Origin: Hyphomicrobium_A sp963722495
GTDB lineage: Bacteria > Pseudomonadota > Alphaproteobacteria > Rhizobiales > Hyphomicrobiaceae
Assembly: GCA_963722495.1 (NCBI GenBank)
Contig: CAVRND010000013.1
Location: 1 to 64,000 of the forward strand
DNA length: 64,000 bases
Direction of reading: 5' to 3'
In this document: in pieces, positions 35,844 through 45,097 of the stretch
How positions within the stretch are numbered: the stretch's first letter is position 1
How the letters are laid out: each line of letters begins with the position of its first letter
The notes under the pieces: generated by a model
Seen by the model: the letters and a program-made list of their open reading frames with translations, nothing else
The model's database searches: none
Told to the model about the DNA's origin: nothing
Translations under genes and position numbers: made by a program

Positions 35844-37408
35844 TTCGACTTGCTCCCGGCCTTGCTCTTGCCGTCCGATTTCTTGCCTGCTGCGGCCTTG
35901 GCGGGCGCTGCCGACGATTTGGCGCCGTCAGTTTCCCACCAGCGGTCCTGAACCACGAAGCGGCCGGCGGCGTCCTCGATCGCCTGCGCGGCGCGGAACA
36001 GCGTCCCCTCGTCGAATGGCTTGCCGATCAGCTGCAGACCGAGCGGCGTACCTTCGCCCGACAGGCCGGCCGGCACAGATATGCCTGGCAGCCCGGCCAT
36101 GTTCACGGTGACGGTGAAGATGTCTTCCAGGTACATGGCAATGGGATCGCCGCTCTTCTCGCCGAAGCCGAAGGCGGGCGACGGCGTCGTCGGCGTCAGC
36201 ACCACGTCGACCGACTTCCAGGCGTCATCGAAGTCGCGCTTGATGAGCGTGCGCACCTTCTGCGCCTTGAGGTAATAGGCGTCGTAGTAGCCGGCGGAGA
36301 GCACATAGGTGCCGATGAGAATGCGGCGGCGCACTTCCTTGCCGAACCCGGCGGCGCGCGTGTTCTCGTAGGTGTCGATGAGGTCCTTGCCGGGCACGCG
36401 CAGGCCGTAGCGCACGCCGTCGTAACGCGCGAGGTTCGACGAGGCTTCGGCTGGGGCGACGATGTAGTAGGCCGGCAGCGCGTACTTGGTGTGCGGCAGG
36501 GAAATGTCGTGGATTGTGGCGCCGGCGGCTTTCAGCCAGGCGATGCCGTCCTGCCAGAGCTTGTCGATCTCCTTCGACATGCCCGCAACGCGATATTCCC
36601 TCGGCACGCCGACGCGCAGGCCCTTGATGCCCTGGCTCAGGGCCGCCTCATAGTCCGGCACCGGCGTTTCGACCGAGGTCGAATCCTTCGGATCGTGGCT
36701 GGCCATGGCGCGCAGCATGATGGCGGCGTCGCGCACGGTCTTGGCCAGCGGGCCGGCCTGATCGAGCGAGGAGGCGAAGGCGACGATGCCCCAGCGCGAG
36801 CAGCGGCCGTAGGTTGGCTTGATGCCGACGGTGCCGGTGAGCGCGGCAGGCTGGCGGATGGAGCCGCCGGTGTCGGTCGCCGTGGCGGCAAGGCACAGGT
36901 TGGCCGAGACGGCGGCCGAGGAGCCGCCCGACGAGCCGCCGGGCACGAGCTTGTCGGTCTTGCCCTTGCGCCGCCAGGGCGAGACGACCGGCCCGAAGGC
37001 GCTCGTCTCGTTGGACGAGCCCATGGCGAACTCGTCGCAATTGAGCTTGCCCAGCATCACCGCGCCGGCGTTCCACAGATTGGCGCCGACGGTCGATTCA
37101 TAGGTCGGCGTGAATTCGCCGAGGATCTTCGAGCACGCTGTCGTGCGCACGCCGGCGGTGCAGAACAGATCCTTGTTGCCGAGCGGCAGACCCTCGAGCG
37201 GGCGCGCGTCGCCGGCCTTGAGACGCTTGTCGCTTTCCTTGGCCTGCGCCAGCGCCCGTTCGGGCGTCGGCAGCACGAAGGCATTGAGCGCGCCGTTGGC
37301 CGCCTCTATGGCGTCGACGAACGCCTGCGTCAGCTCGGTCGCCGACACGTCCTTCTTGCGCAGCTTATCGCGCGCTTCCGCAATGGTGAGCTTCGTCAGT
37401 TCCGTCAC
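35840..37408 (-). CDS. gatA: Asp-tRNA(Asn)/Glu-tRNA(Gln) amidotransferase subunit A
   Basis: A 522-residue amidase that releases ammonia from glutamine for the GatB reaction. The amidase signature is complete: Lys in LPLGNKDLFCT, cis-Ser and Ser in LVPGGSSGGSSAAVSANLCL and ATDTGGSIRQPAALTGTVGI. GIKPTYGRCSRWGIVAFASS follows. The C-terminus carries an unusual basic/Ala tail of about 25 residues (KKSDGKSKAGSKSK). It follows gatC by 6 bp and overlaps chorismate mutase by 4 bp. Confidence 0.97.
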   Translation of the reverse strand: MTELTKLTIAEARDKLRKKDVSATELTQAFVDAIEAANGALNAFVLPTPERALAQAKESDKRLKAGDARPLEGLPLGNKDLFCTAGVRTTACSKILGEFTPTYESTVGANLWNAGAVMLGKLNCDEFAMGSSNETSAFGPVVSPWRRKGKTDKLVPGGSSGGSSAAVSANLCLAATATDTGGSIRQPAALTGTVGIKPTYGRCSRWGIVAFASSLDQAGPLAKTVRDAAIMLRAMASHDPKDSTSVETPVPDYEAALSQGIKGLRVGVPREYRVAGMSKEIDKLWQDGIAWLKAAGATIHDISLPHTKYALPAYYIVAPAEASSNLARYDGVRYGLRVPGKDLIDTYENTRAAGFGKEVRRRILIGTYVLSAGYYDAYYLKAQKVRTLIKRDFDDAWKSVDVVLTPTTPSPAFGFGEKSGDPIAMYLEDIFTVTVNMAGLPGISVPAGLSGEGTPLGLQLIGKPFDEGTLFRAAQAIEDAAGRFVVQDRWWETDGAKSSAAPAKAAAGKKSDGKSKAGSKSK

Positions 37409-37414
37409 GTCGAC

Positions 37415-37702
37415 TTACTCCACCACCTTGGGGACGACGAAGTAATGGTCTTCGACCATGGGCGCATTCTTGACGATGTCGTCGGCCTTATCGCCGTCGG
37501 TGATCACGTCGGGGCGCTTGGTCAGCTCGATAGGCACGACGCGCGTCATCGGCTCGACGGCCGAGGTGTCGACCTCGCCCAGCTGCTCGACCCAGTTGAG
37601 GATGCCCGACAGCTCCGCCTCGAGGCCCTTGGCCTCCTCGTCGGAAATCTTGATGCGCGCCAGGCGCGCGATGCGCCGGACCGTCGTCTCGTCGACCCGC
37701 AT
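37415..37702 (-). CDS. gatC: Asp-tRNA(Asn)/Glu-tRNA(Gln) amidotransferase subunit C
   Basis: A 95-residue GatC linking GatA and GatB: MRVDETTVRRIARLARIKIS, LEAELSGILNWVEQLGEVDT, VEPMTRVVPIELTKRPDVIT and the end PMVEDHYFVVPKVVE. Length is normal. It heads the gatC-gatA-chorismate mutase unit; gatB is 3 kb downstream on the same strand. The start is the ATG at 37702. Confidence 0.96.
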   Translation of the reverse strand: MRVDETTVRRIARLARIKISDEEAKGLEAELSGILNWVEQLGEVDTSAVEPMTRVVPIELTKRPDVITDGDKADDIVKNAPMVEDHYFVVPKVVE

Positions 37703-37811
37703 GGCTCCTCGTCGTTGGCTGTTGAACGACGCTTTGGGACAAAGCGCCCGCACTCTTAGCTCCGGTACGGGACGGGCGCAACTTGGCCGGACGCCGTGCG
37801 GCGGTTGGCCG

Positions 37812-40132
37812 TTACGAGCGCCGCCACTGCGACAGGAAGGGACCGAGGATATCGGAGGCGTCGTCGGTCCATGGCGATAGCCTACCGGCATGGAAATCCT
37901 GCGCGCCGTCGAGGGCGCGGAAGGCGTCGAGCGCCGCCTGGTTCTTGGCGAACACGGCGATGGTCGAGGTATTCTGCGCGTAGGTGCCGTCCGCCTTGTC
38001 GTCGGAGACGATGAGGCCCTTGAGGTCGGGCAGCAGCGGCAGCGTGGCGCCAAGGACGGAATCGAGGTCGAGGTAGCGGTTGGAGATGTGCAGCACGACG
38101 ACGCCGTTGTCGGTCAGCTTGCTGGCGTAGAGTTGCAGCGCCTCCGCCGTCATCAAGTGCACCGGCACAGCGTCGGAGGTGAAGGCGTCGACGATGATTA
38201 AGTCGAAGCTCTTGTCCGGCTCCTTGGCGAGGGTCAGCCGCGCATCGCCGATGACCGCGTCGAGGTGCGGCTGGCAGTTGGCAAGGAAAGTGAAGTGCTT
38301 CGACTTGGCCGCGATGTCGACGACGATCGGATCGATCTCGAAGAAGCGCCACTGCTCTTGCTTGCGCGAATAACAGCTCAGCGAGCCGGCGCCGAGGCCG
38401 ACGATACCGAAGCGTCCGGGCTCGCCTTCGCCATCGAGGCGCGCCTGCACGATCTTGACGGCGGCCGCCATCGGGGAGCCGGGGTAGTAATAGGTACCGG
38501 GCGTCACGTCAGAGACGATGTTGCCGGTGAGGTCGCGCAAGCGTTGCGCGCCGTGCAACGTCGTGCCGTGCGTCAGAACATTGAAGTCGCCGCCGTCGGA
38601 AAGGCTGACGCGATAGACGCCGTAGTAGCTGCGCTGCGCCTGGCCGCGCTTGACGCTCGACGGCAGCATGGCGACGACGGCGAACATCATCAGCGCGGCG
38701 GTGAGCTTGGCGCGCGCCGTGATTCCAGAACGCGACGGCGGCGATGGCGAAGGCCAGCGCCAGGGCCGGCGTCGTGCCCCAGTCGCCGAACGTGTAGTCG
38801 TAGCGGGCGGCGAGCAGCGGCGCCTGCCAGATCAAGAGGAGACCGGCGGCGAAGATGCCGAAGATCCACGAGCAGATCGCGCTTTGGCGAGCCGGGCTGG
38901 TCGAACACGCCGGGGCGGCAGGCGAGCGACAGGGCGATAAGCAGCGGATACTCGAACACCTCGGAGAAAATCCGCGGCGCAATGAGGGCCGAAAAGAGCC
39001 CGCCGAGCACGCCGCCGAACGACATCCACAAATAGAACTCGGTGAGATAGCGCGCGCGGGGGCGCGTCAGATACAAGGTGCGATGCGCCACGAGCGCGGC
39101 GAGGAAGAAGGCGGCGACGCCGGCGCCGGCGGTCAGCACCCATTTGTCGTGCTTGGTCTGCGCCAGCTCCAGAAGAGCGAAGATGACCGCGGCAAGCTGC
39201 GCCGGCAGCAGCAGCCACATCGGCAGCGGTAGACGCGACTGGAAGGCGAGCACGAAGGTCGACAGGTAAAGCGCCAGCGGCAGCACCCAGAGGAGCGGCG
39301 CCGAGGCGATGTCGGTGGCGATGTGCGTGGTGAACGCCGTGAGCAGCGCCGCCGGTACCAGCGCCAGCCCGCACCAAGCGATACGCTGGCGCCACGTCGG
39401 TGCGCTGTCGTCCGATGCATCTGTCGTTTCGGAGATTGCGTCCGGCGCGGTCGCCCGCCGGCGCACAAGTGCAAAGCAGGCGCCGATGGCGACGATCAGC
39501 ACGACGTAGAGGATGGCCCAATAGTGGCTGAGCGCAGTCGATCCGAACATCGGCTCGAAGACGAACGGATAGCCAAGCAGCGCGATCAAGCTGCCGAGGT
39601 TGGAAGACCCGTAGAGGAAATACGGATCCTGCGCGTGCGGATGGCCCGAGCGCGCGAACCAGGCTTGCAGCAGCGGCGCGTTGGCGGCGACGGCGACGAA
39701 CGGCAGTCCGACGGCAACGGCGAACAGGCCGAGCTGCCACAGGTAGGGATCACCCAACGGCGGCTCGCGCCAGGTGTCCGGCAGCCCGACTGGCAGAACG
39801 ATGAGCGCCAGCAGCGCCAGCCCGAGATGCACGAAGCCGGTCGAGGCCGGCGGCACATAGCGCGTCAGCAGATGCGCGTAGCCGTAGCCGACGAGCAGCG
39901 CGGCTTGGAAGAACAGCAGCGCCACGGCCCACACCGACGAAGAGCCGCCGAGCACCGGCAGCACCATCTTGGCGAACAGCGGCTGGATGGAGAACAGCAG
40001 GTAGGCGGAAAGGAACGTCGTCGCCGCGAACAGCGCCAGGATGCCGGCCCCGCCCTGCGAATACTGTGCGAGCCCGCGCGGCGGCACGGCCGTATCCACC
40101 TCGCCGCTCGCCGGCGACTTCCGATCCTGCAC
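37812..40132 (-). CDS. Membrane protein fused to a spermidine-synthase-like domain, two frameshifts
   Basis: About 770 residues when two frames are bridged (near 38885 and 38722). The N-terminal two thirds have about 12 helices, including FLSAYLLFSIQPLFAKMVLP, the conserved LGGSSSVWAVALLFFQAALL and DPYFLYGSSNLGSLIALLGY. The C-terminal domain resembles spermidine synthase: RFGIVGLGAGSLSCYSRKQE, WRFFEIDPIVVDIAAKSKHF, DLIIVDAFTSDAVPVHLMTA. It is the widespread 'fused MFS/spermidine synthase' family of unknown reaction. The frame breaks fall in GCGC-rich text and the sequence around them is otherwise normal, so miscalls are suspected. Confidence 0.87.
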
Positions 40133-40264
40133 GCGACGTCACCCTTTTAAGCGAACCTGCAGCACCCCTGCACTGCCGGCTGTCCCACCTGGAGCCAGAT
40201 GGCCAATCCCAACCGGCGCGGAGTATAAGGAAGCCCGAAGCGGCAACAACGGGCAGGCGCCCTT

Positions 40265-40768
40265 ATGGCAAATTCAATGGGCGAACGGGTGTCCGGCACG
40301 ACGATCGAGGATGTGGAGGCATTTGCCGCCGGCCTCCCCGAGCGGGCGCCGCTGATCGGCATCGACGCCGGGACGAAGACGTTCGGCCTCGCCCTTTCCG
40401 ATTTTACCCGCACGATTGCCTCGCCGCTGAAGGTCATCCGGCGTACCAAATTCAAGGAAGACGCGGCCGATCTGTTGCGCACGGCCGCCGAGCACAAGAT
40501 CGGCGGCTTCGTTCTCGGCCTGCCGACCAACCTCGACGGCACGTCAGGGCCGCGCGTGCAGGCTACCCGGGCGTTCGCCCGCAACCTCAACGCGCTCAGC
40601 GAGTTGCCGATCCTCTTGTGGGACGAGCGACTTTCGACGGCCGCGGCCGAACGGACGCTGCTCGAGGCGGATGCGAGCCGGCGGCGGCGTGCGCAGGTAA
40701 TCGATAAGCTTGCCGCCACGATAATCCTGCAGGGTGCGCTCGACCGCATGCGCAGGATAAAGGGGTGA
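40265..40768 (+). CDS. ruvX: RuvX/YqgF Holliday-junction resolvase-like protein
   Basis: A 167-residue RNase H-like fold: LIGIDAGTKTFGLALSDFTR (first catalytic Asp), GGFVLGLPTNLDGTSGPRVQ, LLWDERLSTAAAERTLLEAD (second acidic pair) and VIDKLAATIILQGALD (Asp). It acts in pre-16S rRNA 5' processing and possibly junction resolution in the cytosol. Slightly longer N-terminus than E. coli YqgF (138). ATG 40265; ATG 40277 is also possible. Confidence 0.95.
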   Translation: MANSMGERVSGTTIEDVEAFAAGLPERAPLIGIDAGTKTFGLALSDFTRTIASPLKVIRRTKFKEDAADLLRTAAEHKIGGFVLGLPTNLDGTSGPRVQATRAFARNLNALSELPILLWDERLSTAAAERTLLEADASRRRRAQVIDKLAATIILQGALDRMRRIKG

Positions 40769-40890
40769 AACGTAGGCGTGGCATTAACTCTCACCCACGC
40801 TATTCCCAATTGGCGCTCGACCGTCCCAAGCGTGCCGCAATAGCCTGCGAACCTCTTCAGTGACGCCGTCGCTCAGGGCCCGTCTGCCCG

Positions 40891-42125
40891 ATGGCGAAGT
40901 GGAATTGTAGTATGTCGCAGGTGACGAAACTCCTTCGGCAGCGCACTGACCAGCGCCAAGCCGTGGTGTTGCCCCAGCTCTCCGACGAACGCGAGAGCTA
41001 CGCCGGCCGTTTCGCCTATCCAGCACGGCGCGAAGTGCGCCGCCTGATGCGCTCCTCTCCCCGTCTGGCCGATCTTGCCGTCGTATTTCCCGGCGCGATG
41101 TATTCGTTGGCGACGCGGCGCGGCACGCAGGAGGCGCGCGATGCGGCGCTGGCGCTGATCGAAGACGGCGCCGCACTGAAAGCGGTCGCACGCGCACTGG
41201 AGCTGCCGCTGTGGCTGCGGCGCCTGCCGCCCGAGGCATTCCAAAAAGTCATTGCACCCGTGCCCTCGAGCGAGAGCTTCACGCGGCGCGTGGCGACGCG
41301 TCTTCCCGCTGCCGCCGAGCCACAGCGCGTTGTGGCTCGACAGCATCGCCTTCGGCGCCAGGGCCTGCCACGAGGATTTCGCGTTGTGGCTCGCCGACCA
41401 GTCGATCTTCAGCGAGCAGGGCAAGCCGGAGCAGTTGTTCGGCGTGCTCGCCGCGTATGCGTGGCATTCGCGCGCGACGCAGACACGTGCGCATAGTCTC
41501 ATCGTCGTGCCGTGGCGGCCGGAGATCGCCTTCGACACCGCCCTGTGTGCGGCCAAGAGCTGGCTCAACCGCATGCGCCTGACGCTGCAGCTCGGGCCGG
41601 GCGTGCTGACCGATCCGTGGCTTTCGGGCGGGCAGGTGCGTGGGCTGACGTTCGTGCCACTGCTCGACCGCACGGAAATCCTGGCCGAAGCGCGCGCCAT
41701 GCAGAACTGCGCCGACCAGTACGCCGAGCGCCTCGCCGACGATCGCTGCCGGCTGTTCTCCATCCGCCGCGAGCGCGAGCACGTGGCGACGCTTGGAGGT
41801 CGGCCCGCATTCGCGCGAGGCCGGCATGCTGGCCATCACGCAGCTCAAGGGCCGCCACAACATGGCGGCGCCGCTCGACGTCTGGCAGGCGGCCTATGCA
41901 TGGCTGGCGGCACAAAGCGGGCTGCGGCGGCTGCCGCCGCGCATTCCACCCGAGCGGCGATTGGACGATGACGTCTGGCGGCAGCTGATGGGGCCTTATC
42001 GGCGGCGCACGGGCGGCGCACCGTGGCTGGCGGAGAACGCGACGCAGGCCGTCTTCGACGCCTTCAACGGCGAGATGGCCGACCTCGCCCGCCGCGGCGG
42101 CGTCTCCTCCTGGCTGTTCACGTAA
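40891..42125 (+). CDS. PcfJ-domain protein, two frameshifts
   Basis: About 410 residues after bridging shifts near 41310 and 41795. Parts in order are RFAYPARREVRRLMRSSPRL, LELPLWLRRLPPEAFQKV, SHSALWLDSIAFGARACHED, and the PcfJ core LAEARAMQNCADQYAERLAD, CRLFSIRREREHVATLEVGP with AITQLKGRHNMAAP. Deleting one G in GG at 41794-41796 and one base in the CCCG at 41307-41311 restores the family text. PcfJ-like proteins were first described on conjugative plasmids, but many alphaproteobacteria carry a chromosomal copy; the function is unknown. Neighbours (ruvX, aidB) give no clear link. Start ATG 40891, or 40912. Confidence 0.75.
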
Positions 42126-42141
42126 ACGGCAGCGCCAATTC

Positions 42142-42308
42142 CGTCATCCCGGCGCAGGCCGGGATCCACGCCTTCAGCACGCACTAGTGGCAAAGTTGAT
42201 GTGTGCGTTGCCACGTCAACACACGACCACGGATGGAGCGACTGCGGAGACTTGCGTGGGTCCCGGCCGTCCATGCGAAGCATGGCTGCGCCATGACGCC
42301 GGATGACG
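42142..42308. repeat. Inverted-repeat intergenic element (REP-like)
   Basis: The ends are CGTCATCCCGGCG (42142-42154) and CGCCGGATGACG (42297-42308), inverted with one gap. CCGGGATCCACGC inside the left arm matches CCGGGACCCACGC in the right arm. The right arm holds an extra small hairpin (CCATGC..GCATGG), and the centre has GTGGCAA/TTGCCAC. Such GTCATCCCGGC palindromes recur in alphaproteobacterial genomes. It separates the convergent PcfJ-like and aidB genes, so it may act as a bidirectional terminator. Confidence 0.7.
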
Positions 42309-42340
42309 TTCAAAACGCCGCAGCCTCGCGAACGACATCT

Positions 42341-44011
42341 TTAGCGGTTCGGGGAGGCGCGGGCGATGATGGCGCGCACGTCGCAATGCTCGAGTCCCTG
42401 GCCGTAGGTCTGGCGCGGATCGCCGGCGATGCGCGTGGCGATGAACGCATCCGCGACGGCCGGCGGCGCATGGGCGCGCAGGATCGTCCCCGCAGCGAGC
42501 ACGGCCAGCGCCTCGACGAGCGTGCGGCCCCGCGCATCGAGCAGCTTCGGTTCCTGCAGCATGGCTTCGAGCCGGGCGTGCGCGCGGCGCAGCAGCTGAT
42601 CGTCGCCCGCCCCGATCAACAGCTCGTCCATCACAACCTGCACGGCAGCCGGCTCACGCTGCAGCACGCGCGCCACGTCGAGCGCCATGACGTTGCCCGA
42701 GCCCTCCCAGATCGAGTTGACCGGCACCTCGCGGTAGAGCCGCGCCAGCGGCGCCTCCTCGACGTAGCCGTTGCCGCCGAGGCATTCCATCGCTTCGGCC
42801 GCCAGCGGCGGCGCCATCTTGCACACCCAGTATTTCGTCACCGGCGTCATCAGACGGCGCCAGGCGGAGGCGCGCGGGTCCTCGGCGCGGTCGAACGCGC
42901 GCGCGAGGCGGAAGGCCAAGGCGGATGCGGCTTCGACGTCAACGGCCATATCGGCCAGCACTTGCTGCATCACCGGCTGGTCGACCAGCTTCTTGTCGAA
43001 CACGCTACGGTGCTCAGCGTGATGGATGGCGTTGGCGAGCGCAAAGCGCATCAGTCCGGCCGAAGCGACGGCGCAATCGAGGCGCGTATAGGTGACCATA
43101 TCGATGATGGTGGCGACGCCGCGCCCCTCCTCGCCGATCGCGCGCGCGTAGGCGCCATGGAATTCGACCTCGGAGGACGCGTTGGAGCGATTGCCGAGCT
43201 TGTCCTTCAGACGCTGCAGGTGCAGCGCGTTGACGCTGCCGTCGGGCAGGAAGCGCGGCATCAGGAAACACGTCAGCCCGCCCGGCGCCTGCGCCAGCAC
43301 AAGGAACGCGTCCGACATCGGCGCCGAAAGGAACCACTTGTGGCCGGTGATGCGGTATTCGCCGCCCGGCCCGCCGTTCCCAACCGGCTCAGCGGTGGTC
43401 GTCGAAGCGCGAACGTCCGTGCCGCCCTGCTTCTCGGTCATGCCCATGCCGATGGTGACGGCCGTCTTGGCGCCCGGGGCAGCGAAGCTGGGGTCGTAGT
43501 TGTAGGGCAGCATCCGCGGCAGCCACTCGGCCGCGATTTCCGGCTGCTGCATCAGCACCGGCACCGCGGCGTTGGTCATGGTGATGGGGCAGCAGTGCCC
43601 GGCTTCCATCTGCGCCGCCATGTAGAAGGCTGCCGCCCGCGCCACGTGGGCGCCGGGTCGCCGCGGCTCGCCCTTCTTGCCGAGGTGCGCCCAGGTCGAG
43701 CTATGCAGCCCCTCGCTGCAGCTGGTGCGCATCAGCGTGTGATAGGCGGGATGGAAGGTGACCGTGTCGCGCCGGCGCCCCTGCCGGTCGTGCGTCGACA
43801 GCTTGGGGACATGCTCGTTGGCAAGCCGCCCGCGCTCCAGCGCCTCGGCGCTTCCCGTCACCTGCCCAAAGATGCCGAGGGAGCCTGCCGACGCGCCGCC
43901 GCCCTCACGCTCCACCGCGTCAATAAGCGCCACGTCGGACGTGAAAAGATTCACGTCCTCGAACGGAGGCGGCTGGTTGAACACTTCATGGGTTGTGAAT
44001 TGCGCGGCCAT
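42341..44011 (-). CDS. aidB: AidB-type acyl-CoA dehydrogenase
   Basis: A 556-residue flavoprotein. AidB N-terminus VFNQPPPFEDVNLFTSDVAL, then acyl-CoA dehydrogenase domains: MTEKQGGTDVRASTTTAEPV (FAD contact), YRITGHKWFLSAPMSDAFLV, DKLGNRSNASSEVEFHGAYA and ECLGGNGYVEEAPLARLYRE, with VNSIWEGSGNVMALDVARVL near the catalytic region. AidB is induced by alkylating stress in E. coli; isovaleryl-CoA dehydrogenase activity is weak there. The C-terminus fits the tetrameric long form. ATG 44011 (MAAQFTTHEV) fits the family start; a longer frame reaches 44128. Confidence 0.93.
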   Translation of the reverse strand: MAAQFTTHEVFNQPPPFEDVNLFTSDVALIDAVEREGGGASAGSLGIFGQVTGSAEALERGRLANEHVPKLSTHDRQGRRRDTVTFHPAYHTLMRTSCSEGLHSSTWAHLGKKGEPRRPGAHVARAAAFYMAAQMEAGHCCPITMTNAAVPVLMQQPEIAAEWLPRMLPYNYDPSFAAPGAKTAVTIGMGMTEKQGGTDVRASTTTAEPVGNGGPGGEYRITGHKWFLSAPMSDAFLVLAQAPGGLTCFLMPRFLPDGSVNALHLQRLKDKLGNRSNASSEVEFHGAYARAIGEEGRGVATIIDMVTYTRLDCAVASAGLMRFALANAIHHAEHRSVFDKKLVDQPVMQQVLADMAVDVEAASALAFRLARAFDRAEDPRASAWRRLMTPVTKYWVCKMAPPLAAEAMECLGGNGYVEEAPLARLYREVPVNSIWEGSGNVMALDVARVLQREPAAVQVVMDELLIGAGDDQLLRRAHARLEAMLQEPKLLDARGRTLVEALAVLAAGTILRAHAPPAVADAFIATRIAGDPRQTYGQGLEHCDVRAIIARASPNR

Positions 44012-44137
44012 AGGCCTGTTTATCGCCTTTCGCGGCTGCATGGCGCACAAAGCCTTAAGGAATTCCCCAGCTCGTACGCGCAACCGGGAGCTACGTAGTT
44101 GCCCGCGGACGGGACTCTCCCTATACAAACGCCTTTA

Positions 44138-45097
44138 ATGACCAATGCAGTTGCCAAAGTCGAGGCGCTCCACTTCGCGCATCGTCATCTCCTCACGGTT
44201 GAGGGGCTGAGCGCGTCCGAGATCAATTTTTTGCTCGATCTCGCTGACAAGGCCGCCGACGACAACCGCCAAGCCGGCAAGAGACGTGATCTGCTGCGCG
44301 GGCGCACCCTGATCAACCTGTTCTTCGAAGCCTCGACGCGTACGCAGAGCTCGTTCGAAATGGCGGCCAAGCGCCTCGGCGCCGACGTCATGAACATGAA
44401 CGTCTCGACCTCGTCGGTGCAGAAGGGCGAGACCCTGATCGACACGGCGATGACGCTCAACGCCATGCGCCCGGACATGATCGTGGTCCGCCACCACGCG
44501 GCGGGCGCGGTCGAGTTGCTGGCACAAAAGATCGACTGCTCGGTGATCAACGCCGGCGACGGCTCGCACCAGCATCCTACGCAAGCGCTGCTCGACGCCC
44601 TTACCATCCGCCGCGCCAAGGGCCGCATCGCCGGGCTCACGGTCGCCATCTGCGGTGACGTGCTGCACAGCCGCGTCGCCCGCTCCAACATCATCGTGCT
44701 CAACGCGCTCGGCGCCCGCGTGCGCATCGCCGCCCCGTCGACCCTGCTGCCGGCCGCGCCCGAGCGCCTCGGCGCCGAGGTGTTCACCGACATGTGGAAG
44801 GCGGTCGAAGGCGCCGACGTCATCATGATGCTGCGCCTGCAGCGCGAGCGCATGGAGGGCTCCTACGTGCCCTCGACGCGCGAGTACTTCCACTTCTTCG
44901 GCCTCGACCAGGAAAAGCTGGCGCGGGCCAAGCCCGACGCTATCGTCATGCACCCCGGTCCCATGAACCGCGGCGTCGAGATCGCCTCCACCGTCGCCGA
45001 CCATTCCAGCAGCGTCATCCGCGAGCAGGTGGAAATGGGCGTCGCGGTGCGCATGGCGGTGCTCGAAGCGCTCGCCCGCAACCTGCCAAAACGATGA
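44138..45097 (+). CDS. pyrB: Aspartate carbamoyltransferase catalytic subunit
   Basis: A 319-residue enzyme joining carbamoyl phosphate and aspartate in pyrimidine synthesis. The carbamoyl-phosphate site is FFEASTRTQSSFEMAAKRLG (STRT), with MIVVRHHAAGAVELLAQ, INAGDGSHQHPTQALLDALT (HPTQ), and the aspartate site VIMMLRLQRERMEG. MHPGPMNRGVEIAS is the C-terminal signature. No pyrI partner is present, and a pyrC-like gene overlaps its stop by 4 bp, as in class A/B ATCase-DHO complexes. ATG 44138. Confidence 0.97.
   Translation: MTNAVAKVEALHFAHRHLLTVEGLSASEINFLLDLADKAADDNRQAGKRRDLLRGRTLINLFFEASTRTQSSFEMAAKRLGADVMNMNVSTSSVQKGETLIDTAMTLNAMRPDMIVVRHHAAGAVELLAQKIDCSVINAGDGSHQHPTQALLDALTIRRAKGRIAGLTVAICGDVLHSRVARSNIIVLNALGARVRIAAPSTLLPAAPERLGAEVFTDMWKAVEGADVIMMLRLQRERMEGSYVPSTREYFHFFGLDQEKLARAKPDAIVMHPGPMNRGVEIASTVADHSSSVIREQVEMGVAVRMAVLEALARNLPKR

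Noticed and set aside
35831..37759. 642-residue open frame on the plus strand
   Set aside because: Shadow of gatA, which has all its catalytic motifs on the minus strand.
42203..44098. 631-residue open frame on the plus strand
   Set aside because: Shadow of aidB, with low-complexity His/Arg-rich translation and no ribosome site.
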